From Alphaproteobacteria bacterium (GTDB lineage Bacteria > Pseudomonadota > Alphaproteobacteria > Caulobacterales > Hyphomonadaceae): a stretch of 44,740 nucleotides of DNA. Every line of letters begins with the position of its first letter. Positions within the stretch are counted from its first letter, which is position 1. Below the pieces are notes generated by a model that had not been told where the DNA came from, ran no database searches, and saw nothing but the letters and a program-made list of their open reading frames with translations. The position numbers were made by a program, and so were the translations under genes. Of this stretch, positions 8,590-15,740 are shown in pieces. The DNA lies in NCBI GenBank assembly GCA_018830285.1, contig JAHJSB010000051.1:1-44740 (forward strand). Reading direction: 5' to 3'.

Positions 8590-9804
8590 ATGGACACCGT
8601 ACTCATCATAGGCGCCGGCGCTGCCGGGTCTGTCGTAGCGCAGAAATGCGCCATGGACCGCGACACGTTCAAGCACATCACGCTTGCCTCGCGCCGCATC
8701 GAAAGCTGCGAGAAAGTGGCAAAACTCTGCAAGACACCGATCGAGATCGCGCAGGTCGATGCAGACAATGTCGCCGAGGTCGTCGCGCTCATCAACAAGG
8801 TGAAGCCGGACTTGTTGATCAACATGGCCCTGCCCTATCAGGACTTGCCGATCATGGATGCCTGCGTCGAGACCGGCACCAACTATCTGGACACGGCGAA
8901 CTATGAGCCGCGTGACGTCGCCAAGTTCGAATATAGCTGGCAGTGGGCCTACCATGACAAGTTCGTCGAGAAAGGCATCACCGCCATTCTCGGCTGCGGC
9001 TTCGATCCCGGCGTGTCGAACATCTGGTGTGCCTATGCCCAGCAGGAACTGTTCGACGAGATCGAATATATCGACATTGTCGACTGCAACGCTGGCGACC
9101 ATGGCAAGACATTCGCGACGAATTTCAATCCGGAAATCAACATCCGCGAAGTGACTCAGGACGGGAAATACTGGAAAGACGGCGAGTGGATCGAAATCCC
9201 CGCCCTCTCCATCAAGTGCGATATCGACTATCCGGAAGTCGGCCCCCGCGCCTCCTACCTCATCTATCACGAGGAAGAGGAAAGCCTGGTCAAGAACATC
9301 AAGGGCCTGAAGCAGATCCGATTCTGGATGACGTTCGGCGAGGCCTATATCAAGCACCTCGAAGTGTTCAAATCCATCGGCCTGATTGGGCTCAAGCCGA
9401 TCAAGCACAAGGGCATGGACATCGTTCCGATGGAATTCCTGCGCGACCTGCTGCCTGTGCCCTCGTCCCTCGCCGAGGGCTATACCGGCAAGACCAGCAT
9501 CGGCGTGATCATCCGTGGCAAGAAGGATGGCAAGCCTTTGACCAAGATGCTCTATAACGTCTCCGACCATGCTGAGACCAATAAGGAAGTCAGCGCACAG
9601 GCCGTCTCCTACACGACCGGCGTGCCACCTGTTTCGGGCGCGGCCATGTTCTTCAAGGGCATCTGGAGCGGCAAGGGCGTGTTCAACGTCGAACAGTTCC
9701 CGGCCAAGCCCTTCCTGGATGATGTCGCCAAGCGCGGCCTGCCGACGACGATCGTGGACCTGACGGAGAAGGATCAGGCGGAGCTGTTCGCCGTAAAGAC
9801 CTGA
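8590..9804 (+). CDS. carboxynorspermidine synthase (saccharopine dehydrogenase-like)
   Basis: This 404-residue reductase joins aspartate semialdehyde to a diamine using NADPH, giving carboxy(nor)spermidine, the first step of the alternative spermidine/norspermidine route. Seen: an N-terminal Rossmann loop VLIIGAGAAG, LASRRIES, the pair LPYQDLPIMDACVETG and NYLDTANYEPRD, then GCGFDPGVSNIWCAYAQ, all typical of this branch of the saccharopine dehydrogenase family. Identification is strengthened by the next gene, the matching decarboxylase, whose start overlaps this stop. Start at 8590 has AGGA close upstream. Which diamine is used (putrescine giving spermidine is common in proteobacteria) cannot be seen. 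Confidence 0.9.
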   Translation: MDTVLIIGAGAAGSVVAQKCAMDRDTFKHITLASRRIESCEKVAKLCKTPIEIAQVDADNVAEVVALINKVKPDLLINMALPYQDLPIMDACVETGTNYLDTANYEPRDVAKFEYSWQWAYHDKFVEKGITAILGCGFDPGVSNIWCAYAQQELFDEIEYIDIVDCNAGDHGKTFATNFNPEINIREVTQDGKYWKDGEWIEIPALSIKCDIDYPEVGPRASYLIYHEEEESLVKNIKGLKQIRFWMTFGEAYIKHLEVFKSIGLIGLKPIKHKGMDIVPMEFLRDLLPVPSSLAEGYTGKTSIGVIIRGKKDGKPLTKMLYNVSDHAETNKEVSAQAVSYTTGVPPVSGAAMFFKGIWSGKGVFNVEQFPAKPFLDDVAKRGLPTTIVDLTEKDQAELFAVKT

Positions 9805-10946
9805 TGACCATCGCACTTCCCGAATACATCCCCACCCCCGTCTTCGTCCTCGACGTGGCCCACCTCCGGACAAACCTGGAGACGGCCCAGCGCGTGCGCG
9901 AGACGGCCGGCTGCAAAATACTGCTCGCCACCAAGGCGTTCGCGATGCCGGCCGTGTTCCCGATGATGCGGGACTATCTCGATGGCACGACAGCCAGCGG
10001 CGAGCATGAGGCCATCATGGGCCATGAGGAATTCGGCAAGGAAGTGCACGTCTATTCGCCCGCCTATACCGAGGATGAGGTGCGCCGCCTCACCGAGATC
10101 GCCCAGCACATCTATTTCAATTCGGCCGAACAGCTTTCCCGTTTTGGCGCCATCGCGCGCGACGCCGGCTGCAAGGTTGGCCTGCGCGTGAACCCCGGCT
10201 ATTCGAATGCCACGCTCGGCGGCGACCTCTACAACCCCACCGCCCCCGGCAGCCGCTTCGGCGAAGTACCGGGCATGCTGGACAGTGTCGACTGGTCCGG
10301 CGTCGACATCTTCCACGTCCATGCCCTGTGCGAGAGCCTGCACGAAGGCTCGGTCGGCCTGATCGAATTCGTCGCCGATAATTTCGGAAAATACATTCAG
10401 CAAGTCTCAGCCGTGAATTTCGGCGGCGGGCATTTCCTCAACAAGCCGGGCTATGACATTGATGCACTGATTGCGGCGATCAAGGCGTTCAAGGAGAAGT
10501 TCGATGTCGAAGTCGTCCTGGAGCCGGGCGCCGGTCTCGTGGTCAACACGGGTGAGCTGTACGCTACCGTCCTCGCGCTTCACCGCAACGAGATGGACCT
10601 CGCCATTCTCGATGCCTCGGCCTCCACCCATATGCCGGACGTGCTGGAAGTGCCCTATCGGCCCGACATTATCGGTGCCGGCGACGCAGGCGAACTGGCG
10701 CACACCTATCGCCTCGGCGGCAAGACCTGCATGACCGGCGACGTGCTCGGCGACTATTCCTTCCCCGAGCCGCTCGTGCCGGGCCAGCAGCTGATCTTCA
10801 CCGATCAGATGCACTATAGTTTCGTCAAGACGAACACGTTCAACGGCACACCGCTGGCCAACCTCGCCGTGCGCTGGGAAGACGGCGTGATCGAACCGAT
10901 CTCGAATTTCGGCTACGAGGAATTCCGCCGTCGGCTGGGGCGCTAG
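9804..10946 (+). CDS. nspC: carboxynorspermidine decarboxylase
   Basis: This 380-residue PLP enzyme of the alanine-racemase fold (group IV) decarboxylates carboxy(nor)spermidine to spermidine or norspermidine. Seen: the PLP lysine in LLATKAFAMP near residue 36, HVHALCES near 170, the phosphate-binding FGGGHF, the EPGAG loop, DASASTHMPDVLE with active-site acid groups, and the GKTCMTGDVLGDY motif bearing the catalytic Cys. Spacing fits CANSDC and not the longer DAP or arginine decarboxylases. The ATG at 9804 overlaps the stop of the synthase gene (TGATG), a coupled two-gene operon. Its own TAG shares CTAG with the stop of the convergent amidohydrolase gene. Confidence 0.92.
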   Translation: MTIALPEYIPTPVFVLDVAHLRTNLETAQRVRETAGCKILLATKAFAMPAVFPMMRDYLDGTTASGEHEAIMGHEEFGKEVHVYSPAYTEDEVRRLTEIAQHIYFNSAEQLSRFGAIARDAGCKVGLRVNPGYSNATLGGDLYNPTAPGSRFGEVPGMLDSVDWSGVDIFHVHALCESLHEGSVGLIEFVADNFGKYIQQVSAVNFGGGHFLNKPGYDIDALIAAIKAFKEKFDVEVVLEPGAGLVVNTGELYATVLALHRNEMDLAILDASASTHMPDVLEVPYRPDIIGAGDAGELAHTYRLGGKTCMTGDVLGDYSFPEPLVPGQQLIFTDQMHYSFVKTNTFNGTPLANLAVRWEDGVIEPISNFGYEEFRRRLGR

Positions 10947-11779
10947 GCGCCACTCTTCAGATCGTTCATCTGATTATTGCCAAGCGACGGGATGCGCGCC
11001 CGCGCTTTCGCGACCTGTTCGAGGTCAAGATCGGCCCAGACAACTCCCGGTTCATCGCCGTCCGCTTCCGCAAGTATCTCACCCCAGGGCGAGATGATCA
11101 AAGAGTGACCAAACGTCTCGCGGCCATCTGCGTGCTTGCCGCCCTGCGCAGGAGCAACAACGAAACATCCCGTCTCAATGGCCCGCGCCCGCAGCAACAC
11201 ATGCCAATGCGCCTCGCCCGTCACGCGCGTGAACGCTGACGGGACGGTCAGGATTTGCGCGCCCGCCTGGGCTAGCGTGCGGTAGAGCGCCGGAAAACGC
11301 AGATCATAGCAGATCGTCATGCCGATCCGGCCGATCGCCGCATAAGCCAGCGTCGTCGCTTCGCCCTGCCGGTAGGTACGGGATTCGCGATAGGTCTGCC
11401 CGTCACCGACCTCGACATCGAACATGTGGATCTTGTCGTATTGCGCGATGATCTTCCCGTCCGGCCCGATCAGGAAAGACCGGTTGGCGAACCTGTCATC
11501 ATCCTCAAGCGTCACGGCGATGGAGCCGAGCAGCAGCCAGACACCCAGCTCATCCGCCAGCGCGCGCAAGGCTGCCAGCGTCGCGTCGTCGTCCTGCTTC
11601 ACAATCTTCGGCCGCGCCATGCCCGACCGGATGTCGAGCAGGTTCGTCATCTCGGGTGTCGTGATAAACATGGCGCCCTGCTCGGCGGCCTCTCGGATCA
11701 GGGCCGATGCTGCAGCCACGTTCGGCGCCACCTCGGTGCCGGATCGCATCTGCACACAGGCTGCACGTATTATCGTCAT
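10943..11779 (-). CDS. carbon-nitrogen hydrolase (nitrilase superfamily, Nit/omega-amidase-like)
   Basis: This 278-residue cytoplasmic hydrolase has the Glu-Lys-Cys triad in sequence context: TTPEMTN (Glu near 43), QYDKIHMFD (Lys near 115) and MTICYDLRFPALYR (Cys near 156). The last motif, with DLRFP, marks the Nit1/Nit2 branch, which acts on deaminated glutathione or on omega-amides of dicarboxylic acids; which of the two is not decidable here. Other family marks are VPSAFTRVTGEAHWHVLLRA and the late SPWGEILAE. The gene converges on nspC with a shared CTAG. A role in polyamine metabolism is not implied, since the gene is on the opposite strand. Confidence 0.9.
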   Translation of the reverse strand: MTIIRAACVQMRSGTEVAPNVAAASALIREAAEQGAMFITTPEMTNLLDIRSGMARPKIVKQDDDATLAALRALADELGVWLLLGSIAVTLEDDDRFANRSFLIGPDGKIIAQYDKIHMFDVEVGDGQTYRESRTYRQGEATTLAYAAIGRIGMTICYDLRFPALYRTLAQAGAQILTVPSAFTRVTGEAHWHVLLRARAIETGCFVVAPAQGGKHADGRETFGHSLIISPWGEILAEADGDEPGVVWADLDLEQVAKARARIPSLGNNQMNDLKSGA

Positions 11780-11823
11780 GGTCCGATCTTAACGCCGGAC
11801 GCAACCTGCGCCAACGCGCATCT

Positions 11824-12330
11824 TCATACGCCAGCGCCCGGCAACAGGTCTTCGAGGAAATAAGCGGAGAGGGCATTGCGCCCGGCAAGGCTGCTCTTGC
11901 GATACACGGCGCGGGCCTGCTCGCGTACTGTCCGCTCGCTCGTTTCGCGCAGGTCGGCAATTTCCTTCAGGGACAGCCCCTTGAGCAGCAGCAGGCCAAC
12001 GTCAGACTCCGCGTCCGACAGGCCCCAGGCCGCGAACTGGCGTGCGATCGCGATGCCGAGCCCCTGCACCAAGTCGCGGTTCTCGACTTGCCAGCGCCCC
12101 GCGTCCTGACGGGCCTCGGCCAGTGCCTGGCGCAACCGGCCGAGGCGCCACAGCATCGCGCCGAGACCGAACGAGGCCGCCACCAATACAGTCAGTTCGG
12201 AAGCGAGGTGGAGCGTGCCGGCCCCTTCCCCGCTGTCGGTGATCAGGTCCACGCCAATGAACACCGCAATCGCGCCAAACAGCGCGGCGATGCCCAGAAG
12301 TCCCCTGCGTCCAGATACGTCATCTGACAT
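11824..12330 (-). CDS. membrane-anchored LuxR-type HTH regulator
   Basis: This 168-residue protein starts with two membrane helices (GLLGIAALFGAIAVFIGVDL and, after a short loop, LTVLVAASFGLGAMLW). A charged helical linker (LGRLRQALAEARQDAGRWQ) and a C-terminal LuxR/GerE helix-turn-helix follow: LSDAESDVGLLLLKGLSLKE, then TSERTVREQARAVYRKSSL. No receiver or autoinducer domain is present. The start at 12330 is set by GAAGG seven bases upstream; the longer frame lacks a ribosome site. It diverges from a cytochrome b561-like gene across a 113-base spacer, and matching palindromic sites lie at its start codon and in that spacer. A membrane-tethered regulator of the neighbouring cytochrome gene is an inference. 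Confidence 0.75.
   Translation of the reverse strand: MSDDVSGRRGLLGIAALFGAIAVFIGVDLITDSGEGAGTLHLASELTVLVAASFGLGAMLWRLGRLRQALAEARQDAGRWQVENRDLVQGLGIAIARQFAAWGLSDAESDVGLLLLKGLSLKEIADLRETSERTVREQARAVYRKSSLAGRNALSAYFLEDLLPGAGV
12318..12329. promoter_or_regulatory. palindromic site A at the LuxR-type gene start
   Basis: CGTCATCTGACA covers the ATG of the LuxR-type gene (12328-12330). Its first eleven bases repeat exactly at 12367. It is one mismatch short of the perfect palindrome CGTCA-TC-TGACG found in site B. Spacing between the copies is 49 bases. Confidence 0.4.
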
Positions 12331-12366
12331 ACACCCTTCTCGCCCAACCGGCGCGCAAAGGGAATG

Positions 12367-12378
12367 CGTCATCTGACG
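12367..12378. promoter_or_regulatory. palindromic site B between LuxR-type gene and cytochrome gene
   Basis: CGTCATCTGACG is a perfect palindrome with five-base arms around a two-base centre, a form common for dimeric LuxR/GerE-type binding. It lies 65 bases before the cytochrome gene start. With site A it could serve autoregulation and control of the divergent cytochrome gene. Confidence 0.45.
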
Positions 12379-12443
12379 GGTGGACCGTACAGCGCTTTGC
12401 CACCAAATTCCCGCCAATGTCGCAGCAGCACGGAGACATGTTC

Positions 12444-13061
12444 ATGAATCAGACCAAGATCCCCACCCGGCCGGTATGGGACCCTCTGGTCCGTATCGGA
12501 CATTGGACTCTCGTGATTGCGTTCTTCACGGCCTACTTGGCAGGCGATGATTTCTTCGCCGTGCACAAATGGGCCGGTTACGTGGTTACCATCTATTTGT
12601 TTTTCCGCATCATATGGGGCTTCATCGGCACAAGGCATGCCCGGTTTGCAGACTTCGTGCGCGGCCCCGGCGCTGTGTTCAGCTATCTGCGCGACCTGAC
12701 TACTGGCAAGGTGAAGGCTTATGCCGGGCACAATCCTGCGGGCGGGGCCATGGTGATCGCGCTACTGTTGAGCCTGCTCGTCACAACGACTAGCGGCATC
12801 GCGCTTTACGCCGTCGAAGACAGTGCAGGCCCCCTGGCGGGCATCGTGACGGAACAGACCTTTGCGCCGCTCGCGTCAACTTTCGGGGATGATGAGGAAT
12901 CTGCGGGGGAGGAAGTGCTCGAAAGCGCGCACGAGACCTTCGTCTACATCACCCTGGTCCTTGTCGGCCTGCATATTGCCGGCGTCGTCGCCTCAAGCCT
13001 TGCCCACAAGGAAAACCTCGCGCGTGCCATGATCACAGGCCGCAAGCAGACCCGCGACTGA
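12444..13061 (+). CDS. cytochrome b561-like / hydrogenase-type b cytochrome, membrane di-heme protein
   Basis: This 205-residue inner-membrane protein has four helices and His residues in the places used for heme b ligation in the cytochrome b561/Ni-Fe hydrogenase b-subunit family: DPLVRIGHW in helix 1, VHKWAGYVV in helix 2, HETFVYITL and GLHIAGVVAS in helix 4. The C-terminal KENLARAMITGRK is usual for the family. The expected role is electron transfer between the quinone pool and a soluble or periplasmic partner; no partner gene such as a c-type cytochrome lies next to it. The start at 12444 has GGAGA seven bases upstream; the ATG at 12438 is too close to that site. A strong terminator follows. 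Confidence 0.85.
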   Translation: MNQTKIPTRPVWDPLVRIGHWTLVIAFFTAYLAGDDFFAVHKWAGYVVTIYLFFRIIWGFIGTRHARFADFVRGPGAVFSYLRDLTTGKVKAYAGHNPAGGAMVIALLLSLLVTTTSGIALYAVEDSAGPLAGIVTEQTFAPLASTFGDDEESAGEEVLESAHETFVYITLVLVGLHIAGVVASSLAHKENLARAMITGRKQTRD

Positions 13062-13065
13062 AAGA

Positions 13066-13099
13066 AAAGGGGCCTGTCCTAAAAAGGGCAGGCCCCTTT
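13066..13099. terminator. bidirectional intrinsic terminator
   Basis: A 14-base-pair stem (arms 13066-13079 and 13086-13099, left arm AAAGGGGCCTGTCC) with a six-base loop and one G-T pair sits between the convergent cytochrome gene and argD. A-runs on one arm and T-runs on the other allow function in both directions. Confidence 0.85.
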
Positions 13100-13119
13100 G
13101 TTCAATCAGGATCCCAGGA

Positions 13120-14310
13120 TCAGGCTGGCGTCCATTCCGTCAGCGCCGCATCGATAATACCCGTCGCTTCGCGCACGTGTTCATCGGTAATGATCAGCGG
13201 GGGCGCAAGGCGCAGGACATTAGCCCCGGCTACACCCACGAGGAGATTATTGTCGCGACAGACGCCCTGCAGGCCCTTGGGGTCAGACTTCATCTTGAGA
13301 CCCGTGAGGAGTCCCTTGCCGGTGACGCCTTCCACCTTGTCCGGGTGGCTGTCGGCAAGGCTTTTCAGGCCCTGCGCCAGCGTGCCGGAAACCCGCCGCA
13401 CTTCGGCGAGGAAGTCCTCGTTCGCGATCGTGTCCCAGACGACGTTGCCGACGGCCATGGCGAGCGGGTTGCCGCCATAAGTTGAACCATGGCTGCCGGG
13501 CTGCATATGCTCGGCACAGGCTTCGGTGGTCAGGCAGGCACCGAACGGAAAACCGCCGCCAATACCTTTTGCGGCACAGAGGATGTCTGGCTCGGCGCCC
13601 TCGACCCAGTCATGAGCGAACAGCTTACCGGTGCGGCCCATGCCGCACTGGACCTCGTCAAGGATCATCAGGATACCATGTTCGTCGCATAGCTCGCGCA
13701 GACCGATCAGGCATTGGTCTGGCATGGCACGCACGCCGCCCTCTCCCTGCACAGGTTCGACGAAGATAGCGGCTGCGGTTGGGCTGGCGGCCGCCTCTTT
13801 CAGGGCTTCATGGTCGCCCCATTCGAGATGAACAAAGCCAGGGAGCTTCGGTCCGAAGCCCTCAAGGTATTTCGGGTTGCCGCCGGCATTGATCGCGCCG
13901 AGCGAGCGGCCATGGAAGGCGCCCGTGAACGTGATGATGTCGATGCGCTCTTCACGACCATTGGCCCAATGGTACTTGCGCGCGGTCTTGATCGCGCACT
14001 CGACGGCTTCGGTGCCGGAGTTCGTAAAGAAGACGCGATCGGCAAACGTGTCACGGCAGATCTTGTCAGCCAGCTGTTCGGCAGCCGGCACGCGGAACAT
14101 GTTGGACGTGTGCCACAGCTTGCCGGCCTGGTCACGCAGGGCATCAACCATCGGCGGATACGCGTGACCGAGTGCCGTCACGGCTATACCCGCAATGAAG
14201 TCGAGATAGCGCGATCCATCCTCGGCAAAGAGATAGGCCCCTTTGCCTTCCACGAAGACCTCTTCGGGTGGACGGTAGACGGGCATGATATGCTGGCGTG
14301 GATCGGTCAT
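13120..14310 (-). CDS. argD: acetylornithine aminotransferase
   Basis: This PLP-dependent transaminase converts N-acetylglutamate semialdehyde to N-acetylornithine in arginine synthesis; ArgD proteins often also serve succinyldiaminopimelate transamination. Seen in 396 residues: YLDFIAGIAVTALGHAYP near residue 35, FFTNSGTEAVECAIKTARK near 95, GAFHGRSLGA, the LDEVQCGMGRTGKLFAHDW block with the PLP-ring Asp near 220, AAKGIGGGFPFGAC with the Schiff-base Lys near 249, and HGSTYGGNPLA. Many alphaproteobacteria have argD directly followed by argF and hslO; here the next minus-strand gene is the LuxR-type regulator, and argF is 5.5 kb away. Confidence 0.96.
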   Translation of the reverse strand: MTDPRQHIMPVYRPPEEVFVEGKGAYLFAEDGSRYLDFIAGIAVTALGHAYPPMVDALRDQAGKLWHTSNMFRVPAAEQLADKICRDTFADRVFFTNSGTEAVECAIKTARKYHWANGREERIDIITFTGAFHGRSLGAINAGGNPKYLEGFGPKLPGFVHLEWGDHEALKEAAASPTAAAIFVEPVQGEGGVRAMPDQCLIGLRELCDEHGILMILDEVQCGMGRTGKLFAHDWVEGAEPDILCAAKGIGGGFPFGACLTTEACAEHMQPGSHGSTYGGNPLAMAVGNVVWDTIANEDFLAEVRRVSGTLAQGLKSLADSHPDKVEGVTGKGLLTGLKMKSDPKGLQGVCRDNNLLVGVAGANVLRLAPPLIITDEHVREATGIIDAALTEWTPA

Positions 14311-14903
14311 GAATGCTCCCTGCGGTGCGCAAGTGTGAAGTGTTGCCGATACGCTTGGCGAGACGCTCCCGGGAAGTCAACTCATGCACCGCCGATCCCG
14401 GTAAATTGTCGGCCCGGTGCGACGCCGGTTGGTCTTCCGCAAGCGAATCATCCGGGTCTCCTTTTCGCAGGTCACCAGAAATCGGGTCGTCTTGCACCCC
14501 TGCGATAGCGGCCCGCTGGCGTTATCCGGACAAGCTCACCACTCAGTTTACGAACGATCATTCGAAAGCGCCTGGGCGCAATGCGGACAAGCACTTTTCT
14601 CGGGCTGGCAATTGGCGATCTCGACGGCTGTCGCGATCGCATATCACGGGCAGTGGGGTGGCGGCCTCCAAACCGCCATTTCGGCCGATTACAAAATATT
14701 AATCGAAAAACGATAATAGTACTTGACGTTTATCGATAATCACATATTGTTAATCGGGAAGCCAAGGCGGCCCGGACACAATGTCCAAAACGCCCCCTAC
14801 CTCACCTGAGCCGTTGTTTCGGTTCGTCTTGGCTCTCACCCTGCCACGTGTTTCCCCTGGCGCGAGGCAGACGTCACGACTCGAATAAACCTCCAAAACG
14901 GAA
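14311..14903. other. gene-poor spacer between argD and hisG
   Basis: About 590 bases with no convincing gene. The argD-proximal part should hold the argD promoter, but I cannot point to clear hexamers. Around 14690-14757 the sequence turns AT-rich and contains a promoter-like element with repeated TTA(A/T)TCG motifs (separate entry). A short frame at 14781-14888 follows it. Short frames at 14417-14716 on the plus strand and a CPHC-containing frame on the minus strand lack ribosome sites, and I do not call them genes. The spacer may be the remnant of a lost gene or operon. Confidence 0.5.
14699..14756 (+). promoter_or_regulatory. promoter-like element with repeated TTAATCG/CGATAA motifs
   Basis: TTGACG (14723-14728) and TATTGT (14745-14750) are spaced by 16 bases, a fair sigma-70 pattern reading right. 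Around them lie TTAATCG (14699-14705), CGATAAT (14711-14717), the perfect palindrome TTATCGATAA (14730-14739) and TTAATCG (14750-14756). Repeats overlapping and flanking the hexamers look like an operator array. The only frame after it is a 35-codon one at 14781-14888 without a ribosome site, so the regulated gene is not apparent. Confidence 0.4.
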
Positions 14904-14939
14904 AGAGGCGCAAGACCTGAAACCGGGTCTCGCGCCTCT
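14904..14939 (-). terminator. terminator of the hisS-hisZ-hisG operon
   Basis: Arms 14904-14917 and 14926-14939 pair in an eight-base-pair stem (AGAGGCGC/GCGCCTCT), one mismatch and a further five pairs. Read on the minus strand the hairpin is followed by TTTCCGTTTT, fitting intrinsic termination 55 bases after the hisG stop. Confidence 0.75.
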
Positions 14940-14993
14940 CCACCGTTTGCAGCGTTTCCTCCCAGAAACTTGCCTATTCATACGGCACGAGTT

Positions 14994-15740
14994 TCACACT
15001 TGTGTCAAGAATGTGTTCAACAAATTTTTGGCGGCCAGGGTTGAACTCGGCTCGATGCGTTCCAAAAGGCGTGAGCACGAGGCTCGCGCCGTCTCGCTCC
15101 AGTCCGCTGTCGGTGACAGGGCGAAGGAGGCTTCGCTTTTGAGAATGACACCATCCTCAAGGATTTTCAATCCGTTCGCACGCAGAGTCGCCCCCGTCGA
15201 TGTGATGTCGACGATGACATCGGCCGCCCCGGTCGCTGGTGCCGCTTCCGTCGCCCCGGCACTTTCAACCAGACGGTATTCGCCGACCGATTTGGCCGCA
15301 AAGAACCGCCGCGTCAGGCGCATGTATTTTGTCGCTACCCGTAGGCGCCGGTGGTGCAGCTTGCGAAAAGCCGCACCCGCCGCTTCAAGGTCCGCCATCG
15401 TGTCGACGTCGAGCCAGGCCTGCGGCACAGCGACGATCACGTCTGCCCCGCCGAAACCAAGCTGCCGGACAACCCGGAAGTCGCTTGCGCCTGCCGGCGC
15501 CAGGTCGTGCAGCAGGTCTTCACCCGTCACGCCAGCATGCAGGCTGCCCTCGATCAGGCCCTGCGCGATCTCGCGGGCCGACAGGAGGCGCATCTCGACA
15601 GCGCCCAACCCGGCAATTTCGGCCTGATAGCCGCGCTCGCCGCCAATCTGGCTGACAGGGAATCCGAGTTCCGACAGCCAGAGCTCGGTCTGCTCCTTGA
15701 GTCGCCCCTTGGACGGAATGGCAAAGGAGAGCTTGCTCAT
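14994..15740 (-). CDS. hisG: ATP phosphoribosyltransferase, short form catalytic subunit
   Basis: This enzyme makes phosphoribosyl-ATP from ATP and PRPP, the first step of histidine synthesis. Seen in 248 residues: the start FAIPSKGRLKEQT, the LHAGVTGEDLL block near 75, LRVATKYMRLTRRFF, and the PRPP loop DIVDITSTGATLRANGLKIL-type segment (here VIVDITSTGATLRANG). The regulatory C-terminal domain of long HisG is absent, as expected where HisZ supplies the control subunit. The start at 15740 overlaps the hisZ stop by four bases. A terminator follows at 14904-14939. Confidence 0.95.
   Translation of the reverse strand: MSKLSFAIPSKGRLKEQTELWLSELGFPVSQIGGERGYQAEIAGLGAVEMRLLSAREIAQGLIEGSLHAGVTGEDLLHDLAPAGASDFRVVRQLGFGGADVIVAVPQAWLDVDTMADLEAAGAAFRKLHHRRLRVATKYMRLTRRFFAAKSVGEYRLVESAGATEAAPATGAADVIVDITSTGATLRANGLKILEDGVILKSEASFALSPTADWSETARASCSRLLERIEPSSTLAAKNLLNTFLTQV

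Noticed and set aside
14417..14716. A 99-codon plus-strand frame, and a minus-strand frame containing CPHC in the same stretch
   Set aside because: Neither has a ribosome site, the minus frame has no start codon after its upstream stop, and no family resemblance is seen.
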